64,000 nucleotides of DNA from DASUPK01 sp963782345 (GTDB taxonomy: Bacteria; Actinomycetota; Thermoleophilia; Solirubrobacterales; 70-9), in assembly GCA_963782345.1 (NCBI GenBank), contig CAWAJF010000004.1, positions 124,001 through 188,000 on the forward strand, written 5' to 3'. Position numbers and translations under genes: made by a program. A model generated the notes under the pieces. The model was not told the origin of the DNA, did no database searches, and saw only the letters and a list, made by a program, of their open reading frames with translations. Below, piece by piece: positions 42,994 to 51,721 of the stretch (positions are counted from its first letter, which is position 1; each line of letters starts with the position of its first letter).

Positions 42994-43758
42994 CTAAGCG
43001 TTGCGTTCCCAGATCAGTCGCAGGCCCGTCAGGGTCAGCAGCGGGTCCACCTCGTCGATCGTCTCGCAGTGGGGGGCGATCGTCCGGGCCAGGCCGCCGG
43101 TGGCGATGAAGGTCGCCTCCTCGCCGAGCGCATCCGATAGGCGCCTGTCGATCCCGTCGACCAGGCCCGCGAAGCCATACGCGAACCCGGCCTGGATGGC
43201 AGCGGTGGTGTGCTTGCCGATCGGGCCCTCTGGGGCAGAGAGATCGATCCGCGGAAGCTTCGCCGTGCGAGAGGTGAGGGCCTCCATCGAGATCTCGACG
43301 CCGGGCCCGATCACACCGCCCAGGTACTCGCCGGCGCCGGAGACGACGTCGAAGTTCGTCGAGGTTCCGAAATCGACCGCCACGCAGGCTCCCCCGACCT
43401 TCGCGTGGGCCGCGACGGCGTTGACCAGTCGGTCCGCTCCGAGCTCATGCGGGTTGTCGACGAGGATCGGCATCCCCGTCTTCACGCTGGGCCCGACGAG
43501 GAGGCACGGCTTGCCCATGTGCCGCCCCGTGAGGGCCTCGTACTCGGGACCGAGCTGGGGCACGACCGTGGAGACGATCGCCCCGTCCATCGAGCCGAAG
43601 CTCAGCTCATCGAGGGCGAGCAGATGGGAGATCGTGGCGGCGACCTCGTCGGCCGTCGCGCTCGGGATGGTGCCGAGGCGCCAGTCGCGCCTGAGCTCCT
43701 CCCCGTCGAACGCTCCAATGTGGGTCTGGGTGTTGCCGACATCGACCGCAAGCAGCAT
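42994..43758 (-). CDS. coaX: Type III pantothenate kinase
   Basis: The 254-residue protein has the CoaX ASKHA-fold motifs: phosphate loop DVGNTQTHIGAFDG, PHELGADRLVNAVAAHAKVG with the catalytic Asp, and VDFGTSTNFDVVSG, plus GVIGPGVEISMEAL. It phosphorylates pantothenate in CoA synthesis. GATAAT lies 7 bases before the ATG, so the message is probably leaderless. A GST-like gene starts 37 bases away in the other direction. Confidence 0.96.
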   Translation of the reverse strand: MLLAVDVGNTQTHIGAFDGEELRRDWRLGTIPSATADEVAATISHLLALDELSFGSMDGAIVSTVVPQLGPEYEALTGRHMGKPCLLVGPSVKTGMPILVDNPHELGADRLVNAVAAHAKVGGACVAVDFGTSTNFDVVSGAGEYLGGVIGPGVEISMEALTSRTAKLPRIDLSAPEGPIGKHTTAAIQAGFAYGFAGLVDGIDRRLSDALGEEATFIATGGLARTIAPHCETIDEVDPLLTLTGLRLIWERNA

Positions 43759-43765
43759 GCGCGGG

Positions 43766-43771
43766 ATTATC
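43766..43771 (-). promoter_or_regulatory. -10 element GATAAT for leaderless coaX transcript
   Basis: GATAAT on the minus strand lies 7 bases before ATG 43758 in the short divergent gap. Confidence 0.45.
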
Positions 43772-43781
43772 GCGGCCCCAA

Positions 43782-43787
43782 TAGGAT
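43782..43787 (+). promoter_or_regulatory. -10 element TAGGAT for leaderless GST-like transcript
   Basis: TAGGAT lies 8 bases before ATG 43796. Confidence 0.4.
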
Positions 43788-43795
43788 GGGCCGCA

Positions 43796-44536
43796 ATGGG
43801 GGAGGCAAAGCTCTACGTGATCCCCGGCTCGCATCCATCGCGCAGCGCGATGCTGATGCTCGACCGGAAGGGGATCCGCTTCAAGCGGATCGACCTGATG
43901 CCGGTGATCTCGAAGGGCGTTCTGCGAGCGGTGCGCTTCCCCGGCATCACCGTGCCGGCCCTGAAGCTCGATGGCACCCGCGTACAGGGATCTCTCCAGA
44001 TTGCGCGCGAGCTCGACCGGATCCAGCCGGACCCTCCGCTTTTCCCCTCGGATCCGGACCTGCGGGTCAAGGTCGAGGAGGCGGAGGCCTGGGGAGAACA
44101 GTGGCAGCAGAAGCCGCGCCAGCTCATCTGGTGGGCATTCGCGCGTGACCGCGCCCCGATGGCGAGCTACTCCGAGGGCGCCCGCCTCGGGATCCCGATC
44201 GGTCTCGCGGTCAAGACCGGTGCGCCGATCGTGTGGGCGTCCGCGAAGCTGAACGACGCCACCGACGAGAACGTGCGCGCCGACCTCGCCTCGCTGCGGG
44301 GTGACCTCGATCGGATCGACGAATGGATCGTGGATGGCGTGATCGGAGCAGGCGTGCCGAATGCGGCCGACTACCAGATCGCCCCGAGCATCAGGCTGGC
44401 GATGACCTTCGACGATCTCCGGCCGTACATCGAGCAGCGACCCGCCGGCCAGCTCGCCATGCGGGTTGTCCCGGACTTCGCCGGGCGGACCCCGCCGGTC
44501 TTCCCGGCGGAATGGCTCGAGCCGCTGAAGGCCTGA
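43796..44536 (+). CDS. Glutathione S-transferase-like thioredoxin-fold protein
   Basis: The 246-residue protein starts KLYVIPGSHPSRSAMLMLDRKGIRFKRIDLMP, a GST N-terminal thioredoxin-like domain with the cis-Pro segment FPGITVPALKLDGTRVQGSLQIARELD. The C-terminal part is all-helical and ends with NAADYQIAPSIRLAMTFDDLRP, typical of GST domain 2. Actinobacteria mostly lack glutathione, so the thiol partner or function may differ. It stands alone between coaX and folK. Confidence 0.82.
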   Translation: MGEAKLYVIPGSHPSRSAMLMLDRKGIRFKRIDLMPVISKGVLRAVRFPGITVPALKLDGTRVQGSLQIARELDRIQPDPPLFPSDPDLRVKVEEAEAWGEQWQQKPRQLIWWAFARDRAPMASYSEGARLGIPIGLAVKTGAPIVWASAKLNDATDENVRADLASLRGDLDRIDEWIVDGVIGAGVPNAADYQIAPSIRLAMTFDDLRPYIEQRPAGQLAMRVVPDFAGRTPPVFPAEWLEPLKA

Positions 44537-44541
44537 GGCGA

Positions 44542-45060
44542 CTACGAGGGCGGCGGGGCGATCCGGCTGACGCGCTGCCCTGGAGGGAGCGCCGCGAGCG
44601 CATCCCGCAGCTCGGTTCCGTCGGGCAGGCGCAGGCCGGGATCGAGCTCCAGGAGCGGCTCGAGCACGAATCGGCGCGAGGTCACCTCGGGATGCGGGAG
44701 CGTCAGCCTCTCGGTGACCATCTCGACGCCTCCGAGAAGCAGCAGATCCACGTCGATCGGCCGAGGCCCGTGGCGCGGACCGCCGAATTCGCGGCCCTGC
44801 TCGCCCTCGATCGCCTTGCAGACGTCCAGCAGCTCCTCGGGGTCAAGCGCGGTTCTGACCAGAACGGCGCCGTTGAGGAAGTCGGGCTGGTCGAGCACCT
44901 CCCCCACCGGCTCGGTCTCATAGAGGGAAGAGGCCGCCTCCACCGTGATGCCGTGAGCGCGCAGGCCCTCGATCGCCCGGCGCAGTTGCGCCTCGCGGTC
45001 GCCGACATTGGAGCCGAGGCCGAGATAGCCGACCCGCTCCGTTCGACCTCCGTCGCTCAG
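44542..45060 (-). CDS. folK: 2-amino-4-hydroxy-6-hydroxymethyldihydropteridine diphosphokinase
   Basis: The essential N-terminal strand GYLGLGSNVGDREAQLRRAI, then SSLYETEPVG, FLNGAVLVRT, the FolK signature RHGPRPIDVDLLLLGG and the closing LPHPEVTSRRFVLEPLLEL are all present. It transfers pyrophosphate to the pterin in folate synthesis. No ATG, GTG or TTG precedes the first motif in frame; the best candidate is a CTG at 45060 overlapping the folB stop (CTGA), giving 172 residues. The first conventional start is internal at 44943 and would remove the fold core. Confidence 0.9.
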   Translation of the reverse strand: MSDGGRTERVGYLGLGSNVGDREAQLRRAIEGLRAHGITVEAASSLYETEPVGEVLDQPDFLNGAVLVRTALDPEELLDVCKAIEGEQGREFGGPRHGPRPIDVDLLLLGGVEMVTERLTLPHPEVTSRRFVLEPLLELDPGLRLPDGTELRDALAALPPGQRVSRIAPPPS

Positions 45061-45479
45061 ACCCCGTCCTCGTCGTCCGACTCGCGGTCGAGCGATTGCT
45101 CCAGGGTCACCTCGACCCCGGCCTCCTGGACGACGTAGGGCAGCGGCGGCTCCGGCTTGGCCGCGCGCACGCGCACCGATTCACAATCGAAGCGCTCCAT
45201 CAGGCGTCCCGCGACGACCTGGCAGAGCCGCTCGAGGGTCCGGTAGCTCTTCTCGGTCGCCGCGAGGGCCACGATGTCGCAGACCTCCGAGTAGTCGACC
45301 GTGTCCTCGATCCGGTCGGTGAGCACCGCGTCGCAGTCGGGGACGTCGAAGGTGAGATCGAAGTCGAGCCGCTGGCCGACCTCCTGCTCGGCGTCCGTGA
45401 CGCCATGGTGCGTGTATATGGAGAGGCCGCGGATCTCGACTTCGACGGAGGGATGTGCTTCGTGCTCGTGCTCGTCCAT
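45057..45479 (-). CDS. folB: Dihydroneopterin aldolase
   Basis: The 140-residue protein has VEIRGLSIYTHHGVTDAEQEVGQRLDFDLTF with the conserved glutamate, DTVDYSEVCDIV and TLERLCQVVAGRLMERF, and the catalytic-region VRVRAAKPEPPLP. It converts dihydroneopterin to hydroxymethyl-dihydropterin. A His/Glu-rich start (MDEHEHEAH) precedes the fold. TACGTT lies 6 bases before the ATG, pointing to a leaderless transcript, and folK follows with overlapping stop and start. Confidence 0.95.
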   Translation of the reverse strand: MDEHEHEAHPSVEVEIRGLSIYTHHGVTDAEQEVGQRLDFDLTFDVPDCDAVLTDRIEDTVDYSEVCDIVALAATEKSYRTLERLCQVVAGRLMERFDCESVRVRAAKPEPPLPYVVQEAGVEVTLEQSLDRESDDEDGV

Positions 45480-45485
45480 GGCCCC

Positions 45486-45491
45486 AACGTA
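45486..45491 (-). promoter_or_regulatory. -10 element TACGTT for leaderless folB-folK transcript
   Basis: TACGTT on the minus strand lies 6 bases before ATG 45479, giving folB-folK a promoter of its own after the interruption by the 45545 gene. Confidence 0.45.
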
Positions 45492-45544
45492 CCCGACCGG
45501 TCCGCATGGCTCCGCCGCGGACGGGGACTGATAGGACTTGAACG

Positions 45545-46483
45545 GTGAACCCCGCCGTGGAGACGACGCTGCTCGGCCAGGGTGAGTCCCCAGCCGAGGT
45601 CTCCCACCACTTCGCCGAGCTCGCCGAATGCCGGATGCACTACGTCACGCGAGGAGAGGGCAAGCCGATCCTCTTCCTGCATGGGTTCCCGCAGTTCTGG
45701 TTCCTGTGGCGCGAGCAGCTCGCCGACCTCGGCGATGATCACGCCGTCTACGCCCCGGACATGCGCGGCTCCAACCTCTCGTGCCGGCCCGAGGAGGTCG
45801 AGGCCTACCGGATGCGGCACCTGCTCGGCGACCTTCGCGAGCTGGTCGAGCAGCTCGGGCTCGCGCCGCTGACCCTGGTGGGTCACGACTGGGGCGGGAT
45901 CGTCTCCTGGGCGTTCGCCATGAAGTACCCGGAGGTGCTCGAGCGCCTGGTGATCATCGACGGCCCGCCGCCGTTCACCTGGAGCCGCGATCTTCGCGAG
46001 AGCCCGAAGCAGCGTCACGCCGTCAACTACATGCTCGAGTTCTCCAAGCCCTCGCCGGGACCGGAGGACATGCTCACGGCGAACGACTTCTCTCTGATGG
46101 ATGACCTGCTGCAGCGCATAGGAGGCCGCGGGGCGCAGCTCTCCGAAGCCGACCGCGCCATCTACCACGAGGCCTGGGGCCAACCCGGTGCGCTGCGCGG
46201 AGGGCTCAACTACTATCGCGCCGCGCGCATGGGCGAGCAGGTCGCGTCCGCCGGGGTGCCGGAGGAGTACGAAAGCAAGATCATCTCGCGGACGGTCAAC
46301 GTCCCGACCCTGGTGATCTGGGGCGAGAACGACACCGCGCTGCTCCCGTCATTGACGAGGGGGCTGAGCGAATGGGTCCCCGGGGTGCGCGTGGAGATAG
46401 TCCCCGGCGCGGGGCACTGGGTGCCCTACGAACGACCGGAGAAGGTCAACTCGCTGATCCGGGAGTTCGTGGGCGCCGGCTAG
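45545..46483 (+). CDS. Epoxide hydrolase-like alpha/beta hydrolase
   Basis: The 312-residue protein has oxyanion HGFPQFWFLWREQL, nucleophile GHDWGGIVSW (Asp), acid in WGENDTALLP, and histidine in GAGHWVPYERP. The GGLNYYRAAR segment in the cap supplies a tyrosine typical of soluble epoxide hydrolases. It likely opens an epoxide by an alkyl-enzyme intermediate; the substrate is unknown. The gene lies on the opposite strand between folP and folB and its 3' end overlaps folP by 38 bases. Start GTG 45545. Confidence 0.87.
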   Translation: MNPAVETTLLGQGESPAEVSHHFAELAECRMHYVTRGEGKPILFLHGFPQFWFLWREQLADLGDDHAVYAPDMRGSNLSCRPEEVEAYRMRHLLGDLRELVEQLGLAPLTLVGHDWGGIVSWAFAMKYPEVLERLVIIDGPPPFTWSRDLRESPKQRHAVNYMLEFSKPSPGPEDMLTANDFSLMDDLLQRIGGRGAQLSEADRAIYHEAWGQPGALRGGLNYYRAARMGEQVASAGVPEEYESKIISRTVNVPTLVIWGENDTALLPSLTRGLSEWVPGVRVEIVPGAGHWVPYERPEKVNSLIREFVGAG

Positions 46484-47294
46484 CGAAGGCCGCGGCGTGG
46501 TCCGGGTCAAGGACCGCCTCCGCCACCGCCAGCGCCTCGCGCATCGGCCCGACTTCGTGCACCCGCAGCATCCGAGCCCCGTTCGCGTAAGCGATCACGT
46601 TCGAGGCGATCGTGCCTCCGAGCCGCTGATCCACCTCGGCGCCGGCGAGCTTGCCGATGAAGCTCTTTCGAGAGCTTCCGAAGCCGATCGGCCGGCCGAG
46701 ATCGGCCAGCTCCCCGAGCCTGCGATGGAGCTCGAGATTGTGCTCGACCGTCTTGCCGAAGCCGATGCCCGGATCGACCCAGATCCGCCGCTCGTCGATC
46801 CCCTGGGAGACTGCGAACTCGATCCGCTCGGCGAGGAAGGCCCTGACGTCGTCGACGACGTCGTCGTAGACCGGGTTCTCCTGCATGCTCCGCGGGTCGC
46901 CGAGCATGTGCATGAGGACCACCTCGCACTCTCGCTCCCCGCAGACGGCGGCGAGGTCGGGCTCGGCCCGAAACGCCGTCACGTCGTTGACCATCACCGC
47001 GCCGGCATCGAGCGCGACCTCCGCGACCGCGGCCTTGGAGGTGTCGATGGAGACGCGAAAGCCGTCGCCGGCCAGCGCCTCGACGACCGGGTGCGTGCGC
47101 CTGAGCTCCTCCTCGGCAACGACCGCCTCCGCACCTGGGCGCGTGGACTCGCCGCCGACGTCGAGGAGATCGGCACCCTCCTCCGCCAGCTCCCGCCCGT
47201 GGGCAATGGCTCGGTCGGCATCGAGAAACTCACCGCCGTCCGAGAACGAGTCGGGCGTCACGTTGACGATCCCCATCACCCTGGCCGGATGCAC
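46446..47294 (-). CDS. folP: Dihydropteroate synthase
   Basis: The 282-residue TIM barrel has the two signatures VMGIVNVTPDSFSDGGEF and LLDVGGESTRPGAEAV, then SIDTSKAAVAEVALDAGAVMVNDVTA, WVDPGIGFGKT and GFGSSRKSFIGKL. It joins p-aminobenzoate to the pterin and is the sulfonamide target. The start is GTG 47294. Its last 38 bases overlap the convergent epoxide-hydrolase-like gene, which separates it from folB and folK. Confidence 0.96.
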   Translation of the reverse strand: MHPARVMGIVNVTPDSFSDGGEFLDADRAIAHGRELAEEGADLLDVGGESTRPGAEAVVAEEELRRTHPVVEALAGDGFRVSIDTSKAAVAEVALDAGAVMVNDVTAFRAEPDLAAVCGERECEVVLMHMLGDPRSMQENPVYDDVVDDVRAFLAERIEFAVSQGIDERRIWVDPGIGFGKTVEHNLELHRRLGELADLGRPIGFGSSRKSFIGKLAGAEVDQRLGGTIASNVIAYANGARMLRVHEVGPMREALAVAEAVLDPDHAAAFASRRPRTPGSAS

Positions 47295-47301
47295 GTCGCC
47301 C

Positions 47302-47625
47302 CTATTGAGCCCTGATCAGCTGTCCGTCGGGAGTCAGCTCGACGAAGTGGTGGGCGTCCCCCGCGCGAACGCTCTGGCACTGATTTGCCGGCTGATCGTC
47401 AACGGGCTGCCGCGGGTCGTGAGCGATGTCCACAGCCCAGTCGGAAATCCCCGGCAGGCTCTCGGAGAGGCACGGCCCGGAGCTGAGATCGCGCTTGGCT
47501 TGGCCCGCGTAGAGGAACTTCGCGGCGACGATCGCCTTGTCCTTGTCCGCCTCGCTCGCGCCTGATCCACCGCCACACCCGGCAATGAAGGCAGCAGCGA
47601 CGAGAGCCATCGCGACGGAGCGCAT
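47302..47625 (-). CDS. Small secreted lipoprotein of unknown function
   Basis: ATG 47625 gives 107 residues beginning MRSVAMALVAAAFIAGCGGG, a lipoprotein signal with the lipobox AAFIAGC. The mature part has an acidic segment (SEADKDKAIVAAKFLYAGQAKRDLSSGPC) and a second half ending HHFVELTPDGQLIRAQ. No family is recognised. GATACT lies 6 bases before the ATG, so it may be leaderless. It lies between ftsH and folP on the same strand. Confidence 0.7.
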   Translation of the reverse strand: MRSVAMALVAAAFIAGCGGGSGASEADKDKAIVAAKFLYAGQAKRDLSSGPCLSESLPGISDWAVDIAHDPRQPVDDQPANQCQSVRAGDAHHFVELTPDGQLIRAQ

Positions 47626-47631
47626 GGCTGC

Positions 47632-47637
47632 AGTATC
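47632..47637 (-). promoter_or_regulatory. -10 element GATACT for leaderless lipoprotein transcript
   Basis: GATACT on the minus strand lies 6 bases before ATG 47625. Confidence 0.4.
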
Positions 47638-47751
47638 CCCACCGCTCCTCGCGCGGGTGGCGTCCGATTTGGTCGCTGGCGCGACTGTTCTCCGCGTCTG
47701 CGACAAATCCGGCGACAGGACCCGCGCGCCTAGCGGTCGGTCCCTGCAGCC

Positions 47752-49713
47752 TTAGCGATCGTCGGCGCGCATCTCGGCCGCACCACCGCCGGCGAGACCG
47801 GGACGGGGCCGCGGCCGCGGGCGAGCGCCCTCGCGGGCGGTCCCCTTCTCCTCTACGGGCGGAGCCTCCGGCGGCTTGGCCTCCTCCTCGTCGGAGAAGA
47901 CCTCCTCCTCGGGCTTGCCCTCGAGCAGGGCGATGAACTCGTCCGCCTCGATCGTCTCTCGCTCGAGCAGGATCCGGGAGATCGTGTCGAGCTGGTCGCG
48001 GTGCTCGGAGAGGATGTCCTTGGAAGTCTGGTGCGCGTCCTCGACGATCCGGCGAACCTCGTCGTCGATCTCGCGGGCGACCTCGTCGGAGTAGTCCGGC
48101 TCGGCCGAGAATTCACGGCCGAGGAACGGTTGCGAGCGATCGTGGCCGAAGACGCGCGGGCCGAGCCGCTCGGACATGCCGAAGCGCATCACCATCTGCT
48201 TGGCGGTCTCGGTCACCTTCTCGAGGTCATTCGACGCGCCGGTGGTGATCTCGCCGAAGACGATCTCCTCGGCGGCGCGGCCACCCAGGGTCATCGCCAT
48301 CGTGTCGTTGAGCTCGGCGCGGGTGGTGAGGAATTTGTCCTCGGTCGGCAGGGAGATCGTGTAGCCGAGGGCCTGTCCTCGGCTGATGATCGAGACCTTG
48401 TGAACGGGATCGGAGTTCGGCAGCAGGTGCCCGACGATCGCGTGCCCGAGCTCGTGGTAGGCGGTGACGAGCCGCTCCTTCTCCGACATCACCCGGCTCT
48501 TCTTCTCGGGGCCGGCGATCACGCGCATGATCCCCTCCTCGAGCTCGGTCATCGTGATCTCGCGCTTGTTGCCGCGCGCGGTGAGCAGGGCCGCTTCGTT
48601 GATCAGGTTGGCGAGGTCGGCGCCGGTGAAGCCAGGGGTCTGGCCGGCCAGCGCATCCAGGTCGATCGCCTGGGCGAGGGGCTTGCCGCGGGTGTGAACC
48701 TCGAGGATCTGCTTGCGGCCCTTGCGGTCGGGGCGGTCGACGACGATCTGGCGGTCGAAGCGGCCGGGGCGGAGCAGGGCGGGGTCGAGGATGTCGGGCC
48801 GGTTGGTGGCGGCGATCAGGATGATGTTGTCCTTCATCTCGAAGCCGTCCATCTCGACGAGCAGCTGGTTCAGCGTCTGCTCGCGCTCGTCGTGACCGCC
48901 GCCCATGCCGGCGCCGCGGTGCCGCCCGACGGCGTCGATCTCGTCCATGAAGATGATGCAGGGAGAGTTCTGCTTGGCCTGCTCGAAGAGGTCGCGGACG
49001 CGGGAGGCGCCAACCCCGACGAACATCTCGACGAAGTCGGAGCCGGAGATCGAGAAGAAGGGAACGCCGGCCTCGCCGGCGACGGCGCGCGCCAGCAGGG
49101 TCTTGCCCGTGCCGGGCGGGCCGTAGAGCAGCACGCCCTTCGGGATGCGGGCGCCCAGCGACTGGAACTTCTTCGGGTTCTCGAGGAACTCCTTGATCTC
49201 GTGGAGCTCCTGGACGGCCTCGTCCGCACCGGCCACGTCCCGGAAGGTGATCTTGGGAGCGTCGACCGACATCCGCTTGGCGCGAGACTTCCCGAAGCTC
49301 ATCACGCGGCTGCCGCCGCCCTGCATCTGGTTCATCAGGAAGATCCAGAAGGCGAAGAAGAGCAGGAACGGCAGGATGTAGGTGAGGAGCGAGAGCAGGC
49401 TCGAGCCGCCCTTGCCTTTGATCTCGGTCTTGACGTTGTGCTGCTGCAGCGTGTTGAGCAGCTGCGCCTGCGAGGAGTCAGAGTCCGGATACGCCTCGTC
49501 GTAGCTCGTCCCGTCCTTCTGCTTGACGTTCAGCGAGTTGTCCTTCGTGTTCCAGGTGACCGACTCGATCTGGCCGCTGTCGACCCGCTGGACGAACGTG
49601 TTGTAGTCGGGGGTCTCGTGACCCCCACCCGGGCTGATCAGCCGCTGCGCGAAAAACGCCAGCACGACGACGATCAAAATCGGGAAGGCAGCGCTGCGGA
49701 AAAAGCGTTTCAA
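47752..49713 (-). CDS. ftsH: ATP-dependent zinc metalloprotease FtsH
   Basis: The 653-residue protein has two membrane segments (about residues 8-25 and 107-127) around a periplasmic FtsH_ext domain, an AAA domain with GPPGTGKT (about 200), Walker B CIIFMDEIDAVG and the SRH region (TNRPDILDPALLRPGRFD), and a zinc peptidase domain with HELGH (about 420). It degrades membrane and short-lived proteins. A disordered Pro/Arg/Glu tail (RPRPRPRPG) ends the protein. The start is TTG with AGAGGGA upstream. It follows tilS and hpt, the usual order. Confidence 0.97.
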   Translation of the reverse strand: MKRFFRSAAFPILIVVVLAFFAQRLISPGGGHETPDYNTFVQRVDSGQIESVTWNTKDNSLNVKQKDGTSYDEAYPDSDSSQAQLLNTLQQHNVKTEIKGKGGSSLLSLLTYILPFLLFFAFWIFLMNQMQGGGSRVMSFGKSRAKRMSVDAPKITFRDVAGADEAVQELHEIKEFLENPKKFQSLGARIPKGVLLYGPPGTGKTLLARAVAGEAGVPFFSISGSDFVEMFVGVGASRVRDLFEQAKQNSPCIIFMDEIDAVGRHRGAGMGGGHDEREQTLNQLLVEMDGFEMKDNIILIAATNRPDILDPALLRPGRFDRQIVVDRPDRKGRKQILEVHTRGKPLAQAIDLDALAGQTPGFTGADLANLINEAALLTARGNKREITMTELEEGIMRVIAGPEKKSRVMSEKERLVTAYHELGHAIVGHLLPNSDPVHKVSIISRGQALGYTISLPTEDKFLTTRAELNDTMAMTLGGRAAEEIVFGEITTGASNDLEKVTETAKQMVMRFGMSERLGPRVFGHDRSQPFLGREFSAEPDYSDEVAREIDDEVRRIVEDAHQTSKDILSEHRDQLDTISRILLERETIEADEFIALLEGKPEEEVFSDEEEAKPPEAPPVEEKGTAREGARPRPRPRPGLAGGGAAEMRADDR

Positions 49714-49786
49714 AGTGGTAGTCCCTCTGCCGGGAGTTACGCCGAATATGCGGGCCCGGATCTACGGCGAGGGTACCAGCGTAGCT

Positions 49787-50332
49787 TCAGCGGTCTTGCG
49801 GGTTTTCCCGCAGTGCAGCCACATAGGAGAGGTTGCGAAAGCGCTCAGCGTGATCGAGGCCGTATCCGATCGCGAACTCGTTGGGAATCTCGAAGCCGAC
49901 GTAGCGGACCGGCAGGTCCACGCGTCGCCGCTCCGGCTTGGTGAGCAAGGCACAGACCTCGATGGACTTCGGACCCCTGGCCTGCAGGTTGCGGAGCAGG
50001 TAATGAAGGGTGAGGCCCGAGTCGATGATGTCCTCGACGATGAGGACATCGCGTTCCGCGATCGGGGCGTCCAGGTCCTTGAGGATCCGGACGACACCGG
50101 AGGAGTCGGTCGACGAGCCGTAGCTCGACACGGCCATGAAGTCGAGTTCGCACTCGACCTCCAGGTGTCGCATCAGATCTGCGAGGAACGGGACGGCGCC
50201 CTTCAGGATGGCGACGAGCAGCGGCCTCCGCCCCTCGTAGTCGCGGCTCACCTCGGCGCCCAGCTCGGCAACCCGCCGCTGCAGGTCCTCCTCGGAGACG
50301 AGCACCTCCCCGATCGCGTCGTCGGTCGCCAC
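49787..50332 (-). CDS. hpt: Hypoxanthine(-guanine) phosphoribosyltransferase
   Basis: The 181-residue protein carries VAILKGAVPFLADLMRHLEV, the FMAVSSYGSSTDSSGVV flexible-loop region and the PRPP-binding VLIVEDIIDSGLTL, with RYVGFEIPNEFAIGYGLDHAERFRNL at the C-terminus. It salvages hypoxanthine and guanine with PRPP. The start is GTG; TAGACT 6 bases before it overlaps the tilS stop, so both coupled and independent expression are possible. Confidence 0.96.
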   Translation of the reverse strand: MATDDAIGEVLVSEEDLQRRVAELGAEVSRDYEGRRPLLVAILKGAVPFLADLMRHLEVECELDFMAVSSYGSSTDSSGVVRILKDLDAPIAERDVLIVEDIIDSGLTLHYLLRNLQARGPKSIEVCALLTKPERRRVDLPVRYVGFEIPNEFAIGYGLDHAERFRNLSYVAALRENPQDR

Positions 50333-50341
50333 GCGCGGAGT

Positions 50342-51685
50342 CTACGTACCGGCCTGTGATGCCCTGAGGACCACCGACTCGGAAGCGCCGGGCTTTGCGG
50401 CGAACTCCTGCGACACGGCCACCCCCGCGATCCAGGCGATTCGCCCGTTCGCTGTGACGACCGGCAGGGAGCGCCGGAGCGACCTCGGCACCTTGCGGTC
50501 GGTGAACAGGTCCTGGAGCGACTTCGTGCCGTCGAGGCCGAGGGGGCGCATCCGGTCCCCGTCGCGCCAGGCCCTCACGGTGACCGAGCTGCCGAGCGAC
50601 GCGGGGTCGAGCACGGCGAGATCCGGCCCATCGGCGGGAGGCACTCCGGGCTCGAGCTCCGCCCGCACCTCCCAGCCTCCGAAGCGGCACACGCCCGGCA
50701 CCGTCAGATCCTCCTCAGTCCCCTTCGCCGCCCGGCCGGCGGTGAAGCGGACATGGCCGTGCTCGGCGTGCGCCTCAACGCCACCACCCAGCTCGATCAC
50801 CCCGCCCTCCGGCCGGTTTACGAGCCGCCAGATCTCGATGGCACGCGCGCGCCCGAGCGGCACCGGTCCGCCGGCGGCGCGCTCGGCCATCAGCCGCAGC
50901 ACCAGGCGGCGGATCGCCGGGTCCATCTCGCCCAGCGCATCGCGGCTGATCGCAGCCGCGAGATCGGCCCCCGATCCGGCGAGCGCCTCGGCTGCAAGCC
51001 GGTCGAGCACCTGCGCCTCCTCGGCGAGCTCGGCATGGGTCTCGGCGATCGTCGCCTCGGCCTCGGAACCGATCTCGCGGAGCACGGGGAGCACCTCGTT
51101 GCGGATCCGGTTTCGCGCGAAGACCGGCTCGGCATTGGTTGGATCGTCTGCGAACGGAAGCCCCGCCTCACCGACGAGCCGCCGCGCGCCCTCCCTGTCG
51201 AGCGAGAGGATCGGCCGCACGACGTGCCCGCGCCGGGCTCGCAGGCCGAGCAGCGCGCGGCGCCCGGGAGAGGTCGCCAGCCGGTAGAGGATGGTCTCGG
51301 CGAGGTCCGTCCGGGTGTGGCCGGTCGCGATCCAGTCGAAGTCCCGGGCGAGCCGGAGTCGCTCCGCTGCCGAATAGCGGGCCCGGCGCGCCTCGGCCTG
51401 GAGATTGCCGGTTCCGAGCTCGGGTCGCTCGACCTCCAGCTCGATTCCAAGGCGCGCGGAGAGCTCCTCGCAGGCACGTTGACCCCGGTCGGAGTCCGGC
51501 CGCAGGCCGTAATTGAGATGGAGGCCGACGACCCGGCCGGCGCCCAGCGTCTCGACCAGTCCCGCCGCGGCGGCGGCCGAATCCGCGCCACCGGAGACGA
51601 GGACGATTCCTCGCGAGCCCTCGGCGACCAGCCCGCTCTCCCGCACGACACGGGCAAGAACGGTGAGCGCCGTCGCGTCCGCCAT
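50342..51685 (-). CDS. tilS: tRNA(Ile)-lysidine synthase
   Basis: The 447-residue protein has the PP-loop LVSGGADSAAAAAGLVETL, the GHTRTDLAETILYRL segment of the family and a C-terminal substrate-binding domain (VRAWRDGDRMRPLGLDGTKSLQDLFTDRKVPRSLR). It places lysidine in the anticodon of tRNA-Ile(CAU) so that it reads AUA. TAGAAT lies 7 bases before the ATG, one of the clearest leaderless promoters here. It leads the tilS-hpt-ftsH run. Confidence 0.96.
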   Translation of the reverse strand: MADATALTVLARVVRESGLVAEGSRGIVLVSGGADSAAAAAGLVETLGAGRVVGLHLNYGLRPDSDRGQRACEELSARLGIELEVERPELGTGNLQAEARRARYSAAERLRLARDFDWIATGHTRTDLAETILYRLATSPGRRALLGLRARRGHVVRPILSLDREGARRLVGEAGLPFADDPTNAEPVFARNRIRNEVLPVLREIGSEAEATIAETHAELAEEAQVLDRLAAEALAGSGADLAAAISRDALGEMDPAIRRLVLRLMAERAAGGPVPLGRARAIEIWRLVNRPEGGVIELGGGVEAHAEHGHVRFTAGRAAKGTEEDLTVPGVCRFGGWEVRAELEPGVPPADGPDLAVLDPASLGSSVTVRAWRDGDRMRPLGLDGTKSLQDLFTDRKVPRSLRRSLPVVTANGRIAWIAGVAVSQEFAAKPGASESVVLRASQAGT

Positions 51686-51692
51686 GTCACCG

Positions 51693-51698
51693 ATTCTA
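51693..51698 (-). promoter_or_regulatory. -10 element TAGAAT for leaderless tilS transcript
   Basis: TAGAAT on the minus strand lies 7 bases before ATG 51685, without ribosome site. Confidence 0.55.
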
Positions 51699-51721
51699 GG
51701 AACCGGTAAACAGCCGACCCG

